From contig NZ_JAQAGZ010000024.1 of assembly GCF_027533625.1 (NCBI RefSeq), forward strand, positions 1 to 64,000: a DNA stretch of 64,000 nt, written 5' to 3'. Origin of the DNA: Paenibacillus gyeongsangnamensis (GTDB taxonomy: Bacteria; Bacillota; Bacilli; Paenibacillales; NBRC-103111). Positions 1-8,861 of this stretch are shown here, in pieces. The translations under genes and the position numbers were made by a program. Position 1 is the stretch's first letter, and each line of letters begins with the position of its first letter. The notes beneath the pieces were generated by a model, which did no database searches, was not told the origin of the DNA, and saw nothing but the letters and a program-made list of their open reading frames with translations.

Positions 1-129
1 GACTCTACGAACCCCAGGAGGTGATCCGACAAAAAGCTTGACATAACACATCCAACACATCCACCTATTTTCTTGCTTATTAGGAAATATCTGAAAACGG
101 CAAGATAGGGTGGGTCTAGTTCGATGCGG

Positions 130-158
130 ACTTTTTTAGGGACACCTCCCAAAAAAGT
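130..158. terminator. Possible bidirectional terminator
   Basis: An ACTTTTTT arm (130-137) pairs with AAAAAAGT (151-158), enclosing a GGGA/TCCC stem with a CACC loop. Both strands end in a T-run, so it could end the leftward efflux operon and any rightward transcript entering from the left. The GC part is only four pairs, so strength is uncertain. Bases 1-129 hold no gene I can support. Confidence 0.4.
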
Positions 159-235
159 TACGGTACTTCAAGATTTTTTCCAATTAAGGTCTTGACATCG
201 TACCGCTGCTCTTTTCTTGCCTGCATTAGGCTGTC

Positions 236-1867
236 TTACATTCCCCGTGTAGAGCCCGGAGCCGGAAGCATGATCACTTCCGGTTCGACCGGAACCGGAG
301 CTTCTCCGGCCCGGTTCTTATCCTTGCGCACATCCCGAAGGAAGACGCTCAGCACCAAGCCGAAGACGGAGATGATCGTCGTCCAGAAAAAAGCGTCGTT
401 GATGCCCATCACCGTCGACTGCAGCTTCGCTTGGCCGGCCAGAGCGGACACCGCTTGGGACTGAGCCTGCGCGAGCGGCAGCTGGGCCGAATCCATGATC
501 CGGTGAACGAGAGCGTTAAAGGAATCCATAAATGTCGGATCCGTCGTGTCCATCTTGTCCGTGAAACCGGCGAAATGCACCGTCGAACGGTTGGTAAAGA
601 TGGTTGTGATCAGACTCGTGCCGATGGAGCCGCTGATTTGCCGCAGCGCATTGGACATTGCCGTGCCATGCTTGCTCAGGTGCGGCGGCAGCTGGTTCAT
701 CCCCGCCGTCATGATCGGCATCATCAGCAAGGACATCCCGAAGAAACGAATCATATACAGGATGAGGATGAAGCCGTAGGAGCTGTCGAGCGTCAGTCTC
801 GTAAACTCAAACGTCGTCACCACCGTAATGATCATCCCGATTACGGCAAGCGGCCTCGGACCGACCCGGTCGAACAGAATGCCGGATACCGGCGACATAA
901 TCATCATGACGATCGCCCCGGGCAGCATAAGCAGCCCGGAATCGAGCGGCGTAAAGCCGCGTAAATTTTGCAAATAAATCGGCAGCAGAATCATTCCGGC
1001 GAACATGCTGGCCGTGACGAATACGTTAATGACCGTGGACAGCGAGAAGACGTTGTATTTAAATACGCGCATATCCAGCATCGGGCTGCTGGAACGCAGC
1101 TGCTGCAGCACGAATACGATCAGCAGAATCAGACCGGAGACACTGCAGGCCAGTACGACCGGATCCGTCCAGCCGTTCGAGCCGGCTTCACTCAGCCCGT
1201 AGAGCAGGAGTCCGGTGCCGGCCAGCGAAGTGACCGTTCCGAAATAATCGAGCTTGATATTCCGCGGCTCTTCGATGTTCTTGAGCTTGAAGGCCGCAAT
1301 GATCAGCACGATGACGCCGAGAGGAATCATGCCCGAGAAGAGAAGATGCCAATCGTAATTTTGCACGACCCAACCGGACAAGGTCGGTCCGACGGCCGGC
1401 GCGAACATCATCGCCAGTCCGAACAGCCCCATCCCTTTGCCCCGCATTTCCGGAGGGAAAATATACAGAATCACGCTCATGACGAGCGGAGACAGCACCC
1501 CGCCCCCGACCGCTTGAATGAGACGGCCAGTGAGCATAACCGGAAAGGTCGAGGCAAGACTGCAAATCAGCGCCCCTCCGGTGAAACAAAGCATCGCGAT
1601 CAGGAAAAGCTTGCGCACGCCGAACCTTTCGATAAGAAAGGCGGAGAGCGGAATCAGCACGCCGTTGACCAACATGTACCCGGTCAGCAGCCACTGAATC
1701 GTTGTCGTTGCTACGCCGAACTCGGCGGTCATATGCGGAAGAGCGACGTTCAGCAGCGTCTGGTTCAGAATAGCCAGGAACAGCCCCAGCATCAGAACGA
1801 TCAGCAGCGGGATATGCCCCGACACCCCGCCGCCGCTGCCCGTCGCCGCCTTAGTGGATAAAGCCAT
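236..1867 (-). CDS. MFS drug efflux transporter, DHA2 (EmrB/QacA) family
   Basis: Predicted 14-helix proton-driven exporter of 543 residues, the usual length of the family. The N-terminal helix carries the LNQTLLNVALP stretch typical of DHA2 transporters, followed by RFGVRKLF in the loop after helix 2 and a GGGVLSPLVM motif-C-like segment. It lies 36 bp downstream of an EmrA/HlyD-type adaptor on the same strand, and a MarR regulator is divergent, the classical emrRAB layout. It probably exports hydrophobic drugs or fatty-acid-like compounds; the substrate cannot be read from sequence. Confidence 0.9.
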   Translation of the reverse strand: MALSTKAATGSGGGVSGHIPLLIVLMLGLFLAILNQTLLNVALPHMTAEFGVATTTIQWLLTGYMLVNGVLIPLSAFLIERFGVRKLFLIAMLCFTGGALICSLASTFPVMLTGRLIQAVGGGVLSPLVMSVILYIFPPEMRGKGMGLFGLAMMFAPAVGPTLSGWVVQNYDWHLLFSGMIPLGVIVLIIAAFKLKNIEEPRNIKLDYFGTVTSLAGTGLLLYGLSEAGSNGWTDPVVLACSVSGLILLIVFVLQQLRSSSPMLDMRVFKYNVFSLSTVINVFVTASMFAGMILLPIYLQNLRGFTPLDSGLLMLPGAIVMMIMSPVSGILFDRVGPRPLAVIGMIITVVTTFEFTRLTLDSSYGFILILYMIRFFGMSLLMMPIMTAGMNQLPPHLSKHGTAMSNALRQISGSIGTSLITTIFTNRSTVHFAGFTDKMDTTDPTFMDSFNALVHRIMDSAQLPLAQAQSQAVSALAGQAKLQSTVMGINDAFFWTTIISVFGLVLSVFLRDVRKDKNRAGEAPVPVEPEVIMLPAPGSTRGM

Positions 1868-1903
1868 AAGAGCAGCGCCCCTTTCTATGCCTGGTGTTCC
1901 GGC

Positions 1904-2539
1904 TTATTTCTTCGTAATTTTCACTTCAGCGTTCATCCCCGGCAATACCGTGTCGGAATAGTTGCCGATCGAGATTTTCACTTGAACCTTTTGCGTGACT
2001 TTGGTGAAGTTGCTGCTGGTGTTGCTCGAAGGCATGAGCGAGAAGACCGAGTTGGTCACATGACCGAATTCTTCAACCTTCCCTTTCAGCGTATTGGACG
2101 GATCTCCGTCAACCGTTACGTCGACAGCCGAGCCTACTTGAATATCGCGGAGCTGATCCTCGTCGATATTGGCCACAACATAGAGCTTGCGCATATCGAC
2201 CATCTGTGCGAGGGATTGTCCCGGCTGTACGGCTTGCCCTTCCTTAGCTTGGTTTTTCACAATCGTTCCGTCCAACGGGGCTGCGACGTTCACGGATTTC
2301 GTACCGTCCGATACTTGTCCGACGGCGCTCGTTTTGGCGATTACGGACCCTTCTTTGGCCGTCCAGGAGTTCAGCGTCCCCGCGGCCGGAGCCGATACGC
2401 TCATGATATCGCCTGCAACGCGCGCATCATCCGTTTTAATATATTGAGACGTTTGGACATAGTAGTAAAAACCGCCCATCACCAATGCGACAATAACAAT
2501 AACGCCAATAATATTGGCTGCAAATAAACGACCTTTCAT
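1904..2539 (-). CDS. HlyD/EmrA-family membrane fusion protein
   Basis: A 211-residue adaptor with one N-terminal transmembrane helix (about residues 7-27), then a biotinyl-lipoyl-like hairpin split by a short linker (VSAPAAGTLNSW ... VAAPLDGTIVKNQAKEGQAV) and a beta-barrel domain ending in LPGMNAEVKI. The coiled-coil arm is very short, as in Gram-positive homologues without an outer-membrane partner. It is the first gene of the operon with the DHA2 transporter. The start has a GGAGGG ribosome site. It likely assists efflux by the downstream transporter. Confidence 0.87.
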   Translation of the reverse strand: MKGRLFAANIIGVIVIVALVMGGFYYYVQTSQYIKTDDARVAGDIMSVSAPAAGTLNSWTAKEGSVIAKTSAVGQVSDGTKSVNVAAPLDGTIVKNQAKEGQAVQPGQSLAQMVDMRKLYVVANIDEDQLRDIQVGSAVDVTVDGDPSNTLKGKVEEFGHVTNSVFSLMPSSNTSSNFTKVTQKVQVKISIGNYSDTVLPGMNAEVKITKK

Positions 2540-2562
2540 ACCTCAATATCCCTCCGGTTATT

Positions 2563-2615
2563 GTTAAAATTTTTAACTACTTTGTTATAAAGTAATTATA
2601 TGATAAAGTTACTTT
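2563..2615. promoter_or_regulatory. MarR-type operators between the efflux operon and its regulator
   Basis: Two inverted repeats lie in the 167-bp divergent gap: GTTAAAA-T-TTTTAAC (2563-2577), a perfect palindrome, and AAAGTAA-N13-TTACTTT (2589-2615). AT-rich palindromes in this position are typical of MarR autoregulation. Binding by the adjacent MarR protein is inferred. Confidence 0.6.
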
Positions 2616-2706
2616 AACACATAAAAAAACAGAATACAAATACCAATGAAATCCTGTATACTGTTTTCATAACCAGTTATCATGACATTGAATAAGGAGC
2701 AGGAAG

Positions 2707-3180
2707 ATGGACTACTCTAATGAGGAGATTGCCGACCAAGTCGAAGCCATGGACCGGCTGACGGAAACGTTTCTTCGCTATAAGCAGAAGCTGTTAGAGA
2801 ATATGGACAAGGCTTACGATTTCCGGTTGAACCCAACGAAATATCATATCCTTAAGACGATTTATAAAAAGCAATCCTGCATGGTTATCGACATTGCACG
2901 GGAGCTTCAGCTGTCCTCCGGAGCCACGACGATTTCCCTGAATCAGCTGGAAGAAGACCGCCTGATCGTCCGGCTGCGCAGCAAAGAAGACCGGCGGACG
3001 GTGAAAACGACGCTGACGGACAAAGGCCGTCAAGTCATCGAGGAGACCATGGCCGCCCGTCAGCGGCTTTTTGCCGATCTGCTGGAGCCGTTGACCGGCG
3101 GGGAGCGGGAGCAATTCTTCGAGTTAATTCATAAGATGTCGGAGCAGCTGGCCCGCAAGATCGATTCCGATTCCATTTAA
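2707..3180 (+). CDS. MarR-family transcriptional regulator
   Basis: A 157-residue winged-helix regulator. The HTH core (about residues 50-90) is followed by the wing motif DRRTVKTTLTDKGRQ, diagnostic of MarR. The start follows AAGGAGCAGGAAG. It is divergent from the EmrA/EmrB-like efflux operon with palindromes between, so it most likely represses that operon and itself until a ligand binds. The ligand is unknown. Confidence 0.9.
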   Translation: MDYSNEEIADQVEAMDRLTETFLRYKQKLLENMDKAYDFRLNPTKYHILKTIYKKQSCMVIDIARELQLSSGATTISLNQLEEDRLIVRLRSKEDRRTVKTTLTDKGRQVIEETMAARQRLFADLLEPLTGGEREQFFELIHKMSEQLARKIDSDSI

Positions 3181-3185
3181 CGTAG

Positions 3186-3228
3186 AAAAGGCTGCGACAA
3201 CGGAGGTTCCGTCGTCCAGCCTTTTTTA
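3186..3228 (+). terminator. Rho-independent terminator of the marR-like gene
   Basis: AAAAGGCTG pairs with CAGCCTTTT across an imperfect GACAACGGA/TCCGTCGTC stem, followed by a T-run, directly after the marR stop codon. Confidence 0.85.
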
Positions 3229-3280
3229 GTTGATAAGACTTTATAAGTTTTTCGCGGGCTTATAGCTTCGCATCAACCTT

Positions 3281-3328
3281 GATAAACGCGCTGGTCCTTG
3301 TAAGACAAGGACGGCGTAGCCGTTTATC
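3281..3328. repeat. 48-nt nested palindrome
   Basis: GATAAACG (3281-3288) pairs with CGTTTATC (3321-3328), and inside it GTCCTTG (3294-3300) pairs with CAAGGAC (3306-3312). The element lies between the marR terminator and the end of the convergent DUF975 gene. There is no clear T-run, so it may be an RNA stabiliser or a REP-like unit rather than a terminator. Confidence 0.5.
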
Positions 3329-3358
3329 CTGGCGTATTCGTTGGCCTGTACCTGATTA

Positions 3359-3991
3359 TCAAGACTGCTTCTTCTTCAGATCGCGATAGAAGTGGACGAG
3401 ACTGAAATGCATATACGGGATTAACCAGAAGAGTCCGATTCCGAGTGTAAGGACGGATAACAGCAGCCAGCCCAGAAAAGTGAGATAAAGGCAGAACAGC
3501 TTCCATTTGTAACCGTCCATCATCCGGCGGCTCTTGGTTATCACCTCGTTCGCCGTAAGCTCCGGCTCGTCGACTCGAATGAATGGCGCCATGGCGTAAG
3601 AAAACCCTTTAATGATACCCGGAATAACGAGCAGCAGGCTCCATAAAAACAGGTAGATCCCCATCAGAACATAAAATAGGATGGCCTTGGCATATCCCCC
3701 GTTCGAGAAGTAAGCGAATATCGTTCCAAGAGACCCCTCTTCCCCCCGGCTCACCTTCAAATATAATGCATTGACTCCGAGCTGTATGGCATTCACCACG
3801 AGCAAGCTGTAGAGTATGGAAAGGATGGTCCCTATACCGAACGTATCCTTGGGATCGATCTTCTCAAGCATATTCGGAATCGCGGCCGTGAGAAGAAGAA
3901 TAACAAAGGTATATCCGGCAAACGACAGCCATCTTCCCTGCAAGGTCTTGCGCGCCCCGGCGCGTAATTCGGTCAGGCTCAATTCCGCCAC
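3359..3991 (-). CDS. DUF975 family integral membrane protein
   Basis: A 210-residue protein opening with ELSLTELRAGARKTLQGRW, the conserved start of DUF975 proteins, followed by about five hydrophobic segments and a basic tail (RDLKKKQS). These proteins are common in Firmicutes, sit in the cytoplasmic membrane and have no established function. The gene appears monocistronic and convergent with the MarR gene. Confidence 0.8.
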   Translation of the reverse strand: MAELSLTELRAGARKTLQGRWLSFAGYTFVILLLTAAIPNMLEKIDPKDTFGIGTILSILYSLLVVNAIQLGVNALYLKVSRGEEGSLGTIFAYFSNGGYAKAILFYVLMGIYLFLWSLLLVIPGIIKGFSYAMAPFIRVDEPELTANEVITKSRRMMDGYKWKLFCLYLTFLGWLLLSVLTLGIGLFWLIPYMHFSLVHFYRDLKKKQS

Positions 3992-4155
3992 CCGCTTTCC
4001 ATCAAATTGTTGATAAACGAAAACGCGCCTTCGGCCGGATTCGGCTCCGAAAGCGCCGCGATCCGCAATTAAGCCTTGTTATTTCGACCGGGTTGAAGTA
4101 TGGTATACAAAGATCGTCTCTATTTACAATATTTTAATATTTGGAGTGAATGGTT

Positions 4156-4251
4156 TTGAAGCTTCTTAAACATGTGGTTCTGGTAGTGCTCAGCTGTCTG
4201 TTAAGCTACTGGCTCGTCGGTGGTGCCCTCCTCGATCTTCTCGGCATCTAG
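4156..4251 (+). CDS. Possible 31-residue hydrophobic peptide
   Basis: A TTG start (4156) lies 7 nt after GGAGTG; an in-frame ATG at 4150 is too close to that site. The product is one hydrophobic helix (about HVVLVVLSCLLSYWLVGGAL) with two lysines at the N-terminus, ending LLDLLGI. It sits alone between DUF975 and DUF212 genes. Bases 4252-4430 show nothing else. I recognise no family; it could be a small membrane protein or a chance ORF. Confidence 0.35.
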   Translation: MKLLKHVVLVVLSCLLSYWLVGGALLDLLGI

Positions 4252-4430
4252 ACGCAGCAGGTCGGCGATGATCGCTCCGGCCTTCCCCGGGTCCCCTTCA
4301 GAGCATCCTAAGGTCATTCCGGCACAGGCCTCATTGTATGATCTCCTTTCATCCCGATTTTTCTGAGTTAAACCCAACTATTAATGAATACACATCCTTC
4401 CCGGCCGATAAACCGTACGCCGCAAAAATA

Positions 4431-4462
4431 AGCCCCGTTCTTCTCGAACGGGGCTTCCTCAT
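4431..4462 (-). terminator. Terminator of the DUF212 gene
   Basis: AGCCCCGTTC (4431-4440) pairs exactly with GAACGGGGCT (4446-4455) around a 5-nt loop. On the minus strand the stem is followed by TATTTTT, as expected for a leftward transcript ending at 4553. Confidence 0.8.
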
Positions 4463-4552
4463 ACACTTCTCCCCGTTCGCTTAAGCATATGCAAGCAAAC
4501 CGTTTATCTTCACTCTTACGCAGTGCAGATCCCTGCTTTCTTGCCCGCCTCT

Positions 4553-5011
4553 CTATAACGAGTGCAGCAGCAAAGCCGCGGCGATCCCTGTGATCGCTCC
4601 CCAAATCACTTCCTTCGGCTCATGGCCGAGCATTTCTTTCAGCTGCTGCTTGATCACATTTTTGTGCTGCAGCCCTTTGACCGGATCGATGATCTTCTCG
4701 CTGAGCAGCTTATTGAGCGTGACCGCTTGCCGGCCGGCATGCCTCCGGATGCCCATGGCATCATACATCACGATCAGCGAGAAGACGGCGGACATCGCAA
4801 ACAGATCGCTGGCAAAGCCGTTTCGCATCCCGACGGAAACGGCCAGCGCCGTGACCATGGCCGAGTGGGAGCTGGGCATCCCGCCCGTCGAGAACATCAG
4901 CGTGGGCTGGAAGCTGCCGTCCTTGAACAAGCGCAGCGGCACCTTCACGAACTGCGCGAACAGCATGGAAAGCAGCGCAGTGACAAGCGGAGCTTGAAAC
5001 CAGCCGAGCAT
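4553..5011 (-). CDS. Divergent PAP2 family protein (DUF212, YuiD-like)
   Basis: 152-residue membrane protein with the DUF212 hallmarks FSTGGMPSSHSAMVTAL, MYDAMGIRRHAGRQAVTLN and GHEPKEVIWGAITGI. This family resembles acid phosphatases of the PAP2 type and in plants and bacteria is a short membrane protein; the reaction in bacteria is not settled. The start follows a GGAGGGATGCC-type site. It is monocistronic with its own terminator. Confidence 0.88.
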   Translation of the reverse strand: MLGWFQAPLVTALLSMLFAQFVKVPLRLFKDGSFQPTLMFSTGGMPSSHSAMVTALAVSVGMRNGFASDLFAMSAVFSLIVMYDAMGIRRHAGRQAVTLNKLLSEKIIDPVKGLQHKNVIKQQLKEMLGHEPKEVIWGAITGIAAALLLHSL

Positions 5012-5107
5012 ACGGCATCCCTCCTTCTCTCCACCTATTACCCTCTTTAGTAATCTATATCATATACTGCCCCAAAAGTATTCCGCCTGCCTAAGAGAGA
5101 CAAAAAA

Positions 5108-5134
5108 AGCCGGCTCCTCGTATAGGAGCCGGCT
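5108..5134 (-). terminator. Terminator of the sugar ABC permease operon
   Basis: AGCCGGCTCCT (5108-5118) pairs perfectly with AGGAGCCGGCT (5124-5134). On the minus strand it is followed by TTTTTTTG. Confidence 0.9.
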
Positions 5135-5147
5135 GCTCACGGGTATA

Positions 5148-5984
5148 TCAGCCCTTAACGGACCCTGCCGTAATACCCTCGATAATATGGCGCTGCATGG
5201 CCAGGAAGAAAATGATGATCGGCGTCACGCCCAGCACCAACGCGGCCAAGGCCAAATCCCACTGCTTCGTATACTGCCCGAAGAAGGAATTCGTTGCGAG
5301 CGGAATCGTCTTCAGCCCGGGACTCTGCAGAATAAGGAACGGCAGCAGGAAGTCGTTCCAGATCCACAGACTGTTCAGCAATATGACCGTTACCGCTATC
5401 GGTTTAAGCAGCGGAAGCACGATGCGGAAGAACGTGCCGTAATTGCTCGTTCCGTCCACGACGGCCGACTCCTCGATCTCCTGCGGGATCGACTTGATGA
5501 ACCCGTGGAACAGGAAGATCGACATTGGGGCGCCGAACCCGAGGTAACAGACGATCAGTCCGAGCCGGCTGTCGAACAAGCCGAACGTCTTGGCTACTTT
5601 CACGAGCGGAATCATGATGGATTGGAACGGAATGACCATTGCCGCAACGAACAGCGCGAAGAGCAGGTTGTTCAGCTTGGACGGATGCCGCACCAAACGG
5701 TAGGCCGCCATCGCGCTGATCAGGGCGATCCCCAGATTCGCGAATACGGTAATGATCAAGGAGTTGGTCAGTACGGTCGGAAACTTGATAATCGTCCACG
5801 CCCGGCTGAAGTTGTTCCACTGAAGCGTTGTCGGCAGACTCGTCGGATCGATCAGCAGCTCGGCGAACGTCTTCAGCGAGTTGACGATGACGAAATAAAA
5901 GGGAACGAGGAACAGAAGGCCGATGATGACCGCGATAGCCTCCATACCGAAGACGCGTCCGGTGTAGCGCGGTTTGGATTCCAT
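5148..5984 (-). CDS. Carbohydrate ABC transporter permease, MalG type
   Basis: 278 residues with six predicted helices and the EAA loop (EESAVVDGTSNYGTFFRIVLP, near residue 190) that contacts the ATPase. It ends ITAGSVKG, typical of MalG-like CUT1 permeases. It overlaps the upstream permease by one base and the operon ends in a strong terminator. No binding protein and no ATPase are encoded nearby, so those subunits must come from elsewhere, for instance a shared MsmX-type ATPase. Confidence 0.93.
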   Translation of the reverse strand: MESKPRYTGRVFGMEAIAVIIGLLFLVPFYFVIVNSLKTFAELLIDPTSLPTTLQWNNFSRAWTIIKFPTVLTNSLIITVFANLGIALISAMAAYRLVRHPSKLNNLLFALFVAAMVIPFQSIMIPLVKVAKTFGLFDSRLGLIVCYLGFGAPMSIFLFHGFIKSIPQEIEESAVVDGTSNYGTFFRIVLPLLKPIAVTVILLNSLWIWNDFLLPFLILQSPGLKTIPLATNSFFGQYTKQWDLALAALVLGVTPIIIFFLAMQRHIIEGITAGSVKG

Positions 5985-6865
5985 TACACCTCAACCTCCT
6001 TGCTCTTCGTAATGCGCACTTGAATGCTCGTAATGACCGCCACGACGATGAAGAAAATAAACGCTTTGGCGGTGCCGAGCCCGAACCGGTTGTTTTGGAA
6101 CGCCTCCGTATAAATGTTCAGCGCCACGGACTCGGTCGATTTGAACGGACCGCCCTTCGTCAGCGCCAGGTTCAGGTCGAACATCTTGAACGAGTTCGAG
6201 ATGGCGAGGAACAAGCAAACCGTAACCGCAGGCATGATCAACGGAACGATGATGCGGGTCAGCAGCTGCCAAGGCTTGGCTCCGTCGATTTGCGCCGCTT
6301 CCATCACGTCCTTCGGCAAATTCATCAGGGCCGCGATATAGATCACCATGAAATAACCGGCGGTCTGCCAAGCGAAGACGATGACAATTCCCCAGAAGGC
6401 GGTATTCTCGTCGCCGAGCCACGGCAGATTGAAAAACGGGATATGCGTAGCCTGGCCGATGGCGGCGAAGCCTTTGACAAAGATAAACTGCCAGATAAAT
6501 CCAAGGAGCAGACCGCCGATGACGTTCGGCAGGAAAAAGACCGTCCGCAGCGCATTTCGCAGCTTCAGCGGCTGGGTCAGCAGCATGGCGATGAGGAACG
6601 CGAGCAGGTTCGTAATGATGACCGCTACGACAGAGAAGCGGATCGTGAACCAGAAGGCCTTCAAAAAGTCCGGATCGTGAAACAAAATTTGCTTAAAATT
6701 GGAGAGGCCGTTGAAGGTGACGGTACCGGATACCCCGTTCCAATCGGTAAACGAATAGTACATGCCTAGAAAGAAAGGCACGATCATAATCAATGCAAAG
6801 CAAATGAACGCCGGTCCGACAAACACGAGCTGTTCCAGCCAGCTTGCCGATTTTCGTCGATTCAT
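5984..6865 (-). CDS. Carbohydrate ABC transporter permease, MalF type
   Basis: A six-helix permease of 293 residues with an EAA loop (EAAQIDGAKPWQLLTRIIVP). I place the start at the ATG (6865) after AAGGAGGGGATTGCG; an upstream in-frame extension adds 29 polar residues without a ribosome site. It pairs with the MalG-type permease and is divergent from a YesM/YesN two-component system, which commonly controls such CUT1 transporters in Paenibacillaceae. Confidence 0.92.
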   Translation of the reverse strand: MNRRKSASWLEQLVFVGPAFICFALIMIVPFFLGMYYSFTDWNGVSGTVTFNGLSNFKQILFHDPDFLKAFWFTIRFSVVAVIITNLLAFLIAMLLTQPLKLRNALRTVFFLPNVIGGLLLGFIWQFIFVKGFAAIGQATHIPFFNLPWLGDENTAFWGIVIVFAWQTAGYFMVIYIAALMNLPKDVMEAAQIDGAKPWQLLTRIIVPLIMPAVTVCLFLAISNSFKMFDLNLALTKGGPFKSTESVALNIYTEAFQNNRFGLGTAKAFIFFIVVAVITSIQVRITKSKEVEV

Positions 6866-7043
6866 CGCAATCCCCTCCTTAATTCGAGCTTTTTTTTCGC
6901 TGAGAATTTGTCTATAGTACAGAGTGTAATTAAAAATCTCAGCGGAGGACACCGAAGATCATGAACCGTTAGGTGTAAAATATTGACCTTTCCGTCGTTA
7001 ATGCGCCGTCAAGAGAGGAGGAGCAGACCTGGGACGCAACAGC

Positions 7044-8861
7044 TTGCGCCTGAAACTGATTCTACTGCTGCTCATTGCAACTATCGCCCCGATCGTTACG
7101 TCCATGATTGTGACGAATATGTATACGAAGCAATCCGTGAAGCAGAAAGCGATTGTCGAAAGCACCAATTTGCTGAACCAAGGGAAGCTGAACCTGATCA
7201 ACTACATGAACCAGCTGAATGAGCTCACCTTTTCCGTTTACCGGAATCAATCGTTCAGCCGCCTGATCGACCTCGGATTTACGGGGTATGAAAGCGAAGC
7301 GGAAATTTACAATTTAATGCAAACGATCTCGCTTAACCAGGACGTGTACCAGGTCTATTTGAATATTTTTGAACGGGGCCCGGGAGAGCCGCGGTCGTTC
7401 CTTCTGCTCAATTCAAGAAAATATCCCAGTCTGAGCCCGGAAATCACCGTCCCGACGGATCAATGGAGCCGCAAGGATTCGTACGAGTCCGTGGTGGAAA
7501 CGACGCACCTGAGCCATAATTACAATCTGGGGCCTTCCTTTTATTTTCCTCCCCGGTACGTTTTGACTATTCACAGGCAAATTTATCGGATCCCGTCGAA
7601 GGCGCTCATCGGTTCGCTCTCGGTGGATATGAAGACGGAAACGTTGAACGGGCTTCTGGGCCAGCTGCAAAATGAGCAGGAAAACATCTATTTGCTGGAT
7701 GAGCAAGGGAAGCTCGTCTACTCCAGCAGCCTGGCGGATTCGCTTGGAGTGAAGCCCCGGGACGTATGGGTCGATGAGATTCTTGCACGGCCGGAGAACG
7801 ACGGGACCCTCGAGACGAAGGACAGCATCCGTATATTCGAGCGCGTGGAAACGCCGTTCATGAAGTGGACGCTCGTGAAGCAAATTCCTTATGAACAGCT
7901 GTATCGCGGTGCCCGGGAGCTCACGCAAATTCAATCCGTCATTCTGGGCGCGCTGCTGTTCGTCGTCGTCGCTTTAACGCTCTGGATCTCTCTGCGCTTC
8001 ACGCGGCCGATCAAGCGTCTGATCGGATACATCAACCAAATTCAGAGCGGGCAGCTGGAAGTGGATATCCAGGTGAACTCGAAGGACGAGATCGGCATTC
8101 TCGCCCGGCGCTTCCGCCATATGATGGAGACGATCAACCAGCTGATCAAGCAGGAGTATATGCTGAATCTCGCCAACAAGACGAATCAGCTTAAAGCGCT
8201 GCAGGCGCAGATCAATCCTCATTTTCTATACAACTCCCTGCAGTCGATCGGCACGCTCGCGCTGCAGCACGATGCGCCGAACATTTATAAGCTGCTCTCA
8301 TCCCTGGCCAAGATGATGCGCTACAGCATGAATACGGACGAATCGATCGTCCCGCTCCGCAAGGAGCTGGAGCATATCAAAGCGTATCTGCAGCTTCAGA
8401 CGCAGCGCTTTGAAGATGATCTCTCGGTGAGGTATCATATAGATGAAGAAACGCTCGACATGCTTTTACCGAAAATGACATTGCAGCCCATCGTCGAAAA
8501 TTACTTCAAATACGGGTTCGATCCCCGCTCCAAGCCGGACGAACTGGTGATAGCAAGCCGCCTGCTTCCGCAGGACCGCATGGAAATTATCGTTTCCGAT
8601 AACGGAAGAAGCTTGTCCGAGGAGGAGCTTGCCGAATTGAACCGCAAGCTGTCGGAAGGCGTGCGGCCTGCCGGGGACGAAGGCGAAGAAGAAGGCGGAA
8701 GCATCGGACTCTTGAACGTAAGGATGAGGCTATGGCTGTATTTTAACGAAATGGCGGACTTGACCGTGCAAAATAACGAGCCTACCGGCTTTCGGGTCAC
8801 GCTGCATATGCCCTTCGAACAACGGGCAGGAGGTAACTCAATTGAAAGCGATCATCGTTGA
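7044..8861 (+). CDS. YesM-type sensor histidine kinase
   Basis: A 605-residue membrane kinase: N-terminal helix, extracellular sensor of about 250 residues, second helix near residue 300, HAMP (RFTRPIKRLIGYINQIQSG), His_kinase domain with QINPHFLYNSLQSIG (phosphoacceptor His) and a HATPase_c domain with NYFKYGF and GSIGLLNV. The TTG start at 7044 is about 20 nt from AGGAGGAG; an in-frame CTG at 7029 is only 5 nt from it and could be the real start. It overlaps the response regulator gene by 20 bp. It probably senses an extracellular sugar for the divergent permeases. Confidence 0.93.
   Translation: MRLKLILLLLIATIAPIVTSMIVTNMYTKQSVKQKAIVESTNLLNQGKLNLINYMNQLNELTFSVYRNQSFSRLIDLGFTGYESEAEIYNLMQTISLNQDVYQVYLNIFERGPGEPRSFLLLNSRKYPSLSPEITVPTDQWSRKDSYESVVETTHLSHNYNLGPSFYFPPRYVLTIHRQIYRIPSKALIGSLSVDMKTETLNGLLGQLQNEQENIYLLDEQGKLVYSSSLADSLGVKPRDVWVDEILARPENDGTLETKDSIRIFERVETPFMKWTLVKQIPYEQLYRGARELTQIQSVILGALLFVVVALTLWISLRFTRPIKRLIGYINQIQSGQLEVDIQVNSKDEIGILARRFRHMMETINQLIKQEYMLNLANKTNQLKALQAQINPHFLYNSLQSIGTLALQHDAPNIYKLLSSLAKMMRYSMNTDESIVPLRKELEHIKAYLQLQTQRFEDDLSVRYHIDEETLDMLLPKMTLQPIVENYFKYGFDPRSKPDELVIASRLLPQDRMEIIVSDNGRSLSEEELAELNRKLSEGVRPAGDEGEEEGGSIGLLNVRMRLWLYFNEMADLTVQNNEPTGFRVTLHMPFEQRAGGNSIESDHR

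Noticed and set aside
15-30. CAGGAGGTGATCCGAC resembles the reverse complement of the 16S rRNA 3' end
   Set aside because: Only about 12 bases match the anti-Shine-Dalgarno end; the flanks do not look like 16S rRNA, so I call no rRNA gene.
4368-4604. 78-codon leftward ORF overlapping the DUF212 gene
   Set aside because: It runs through the terminator hairpin of that gene and overlaps its coding end in another frame; no family and no ribosome site.
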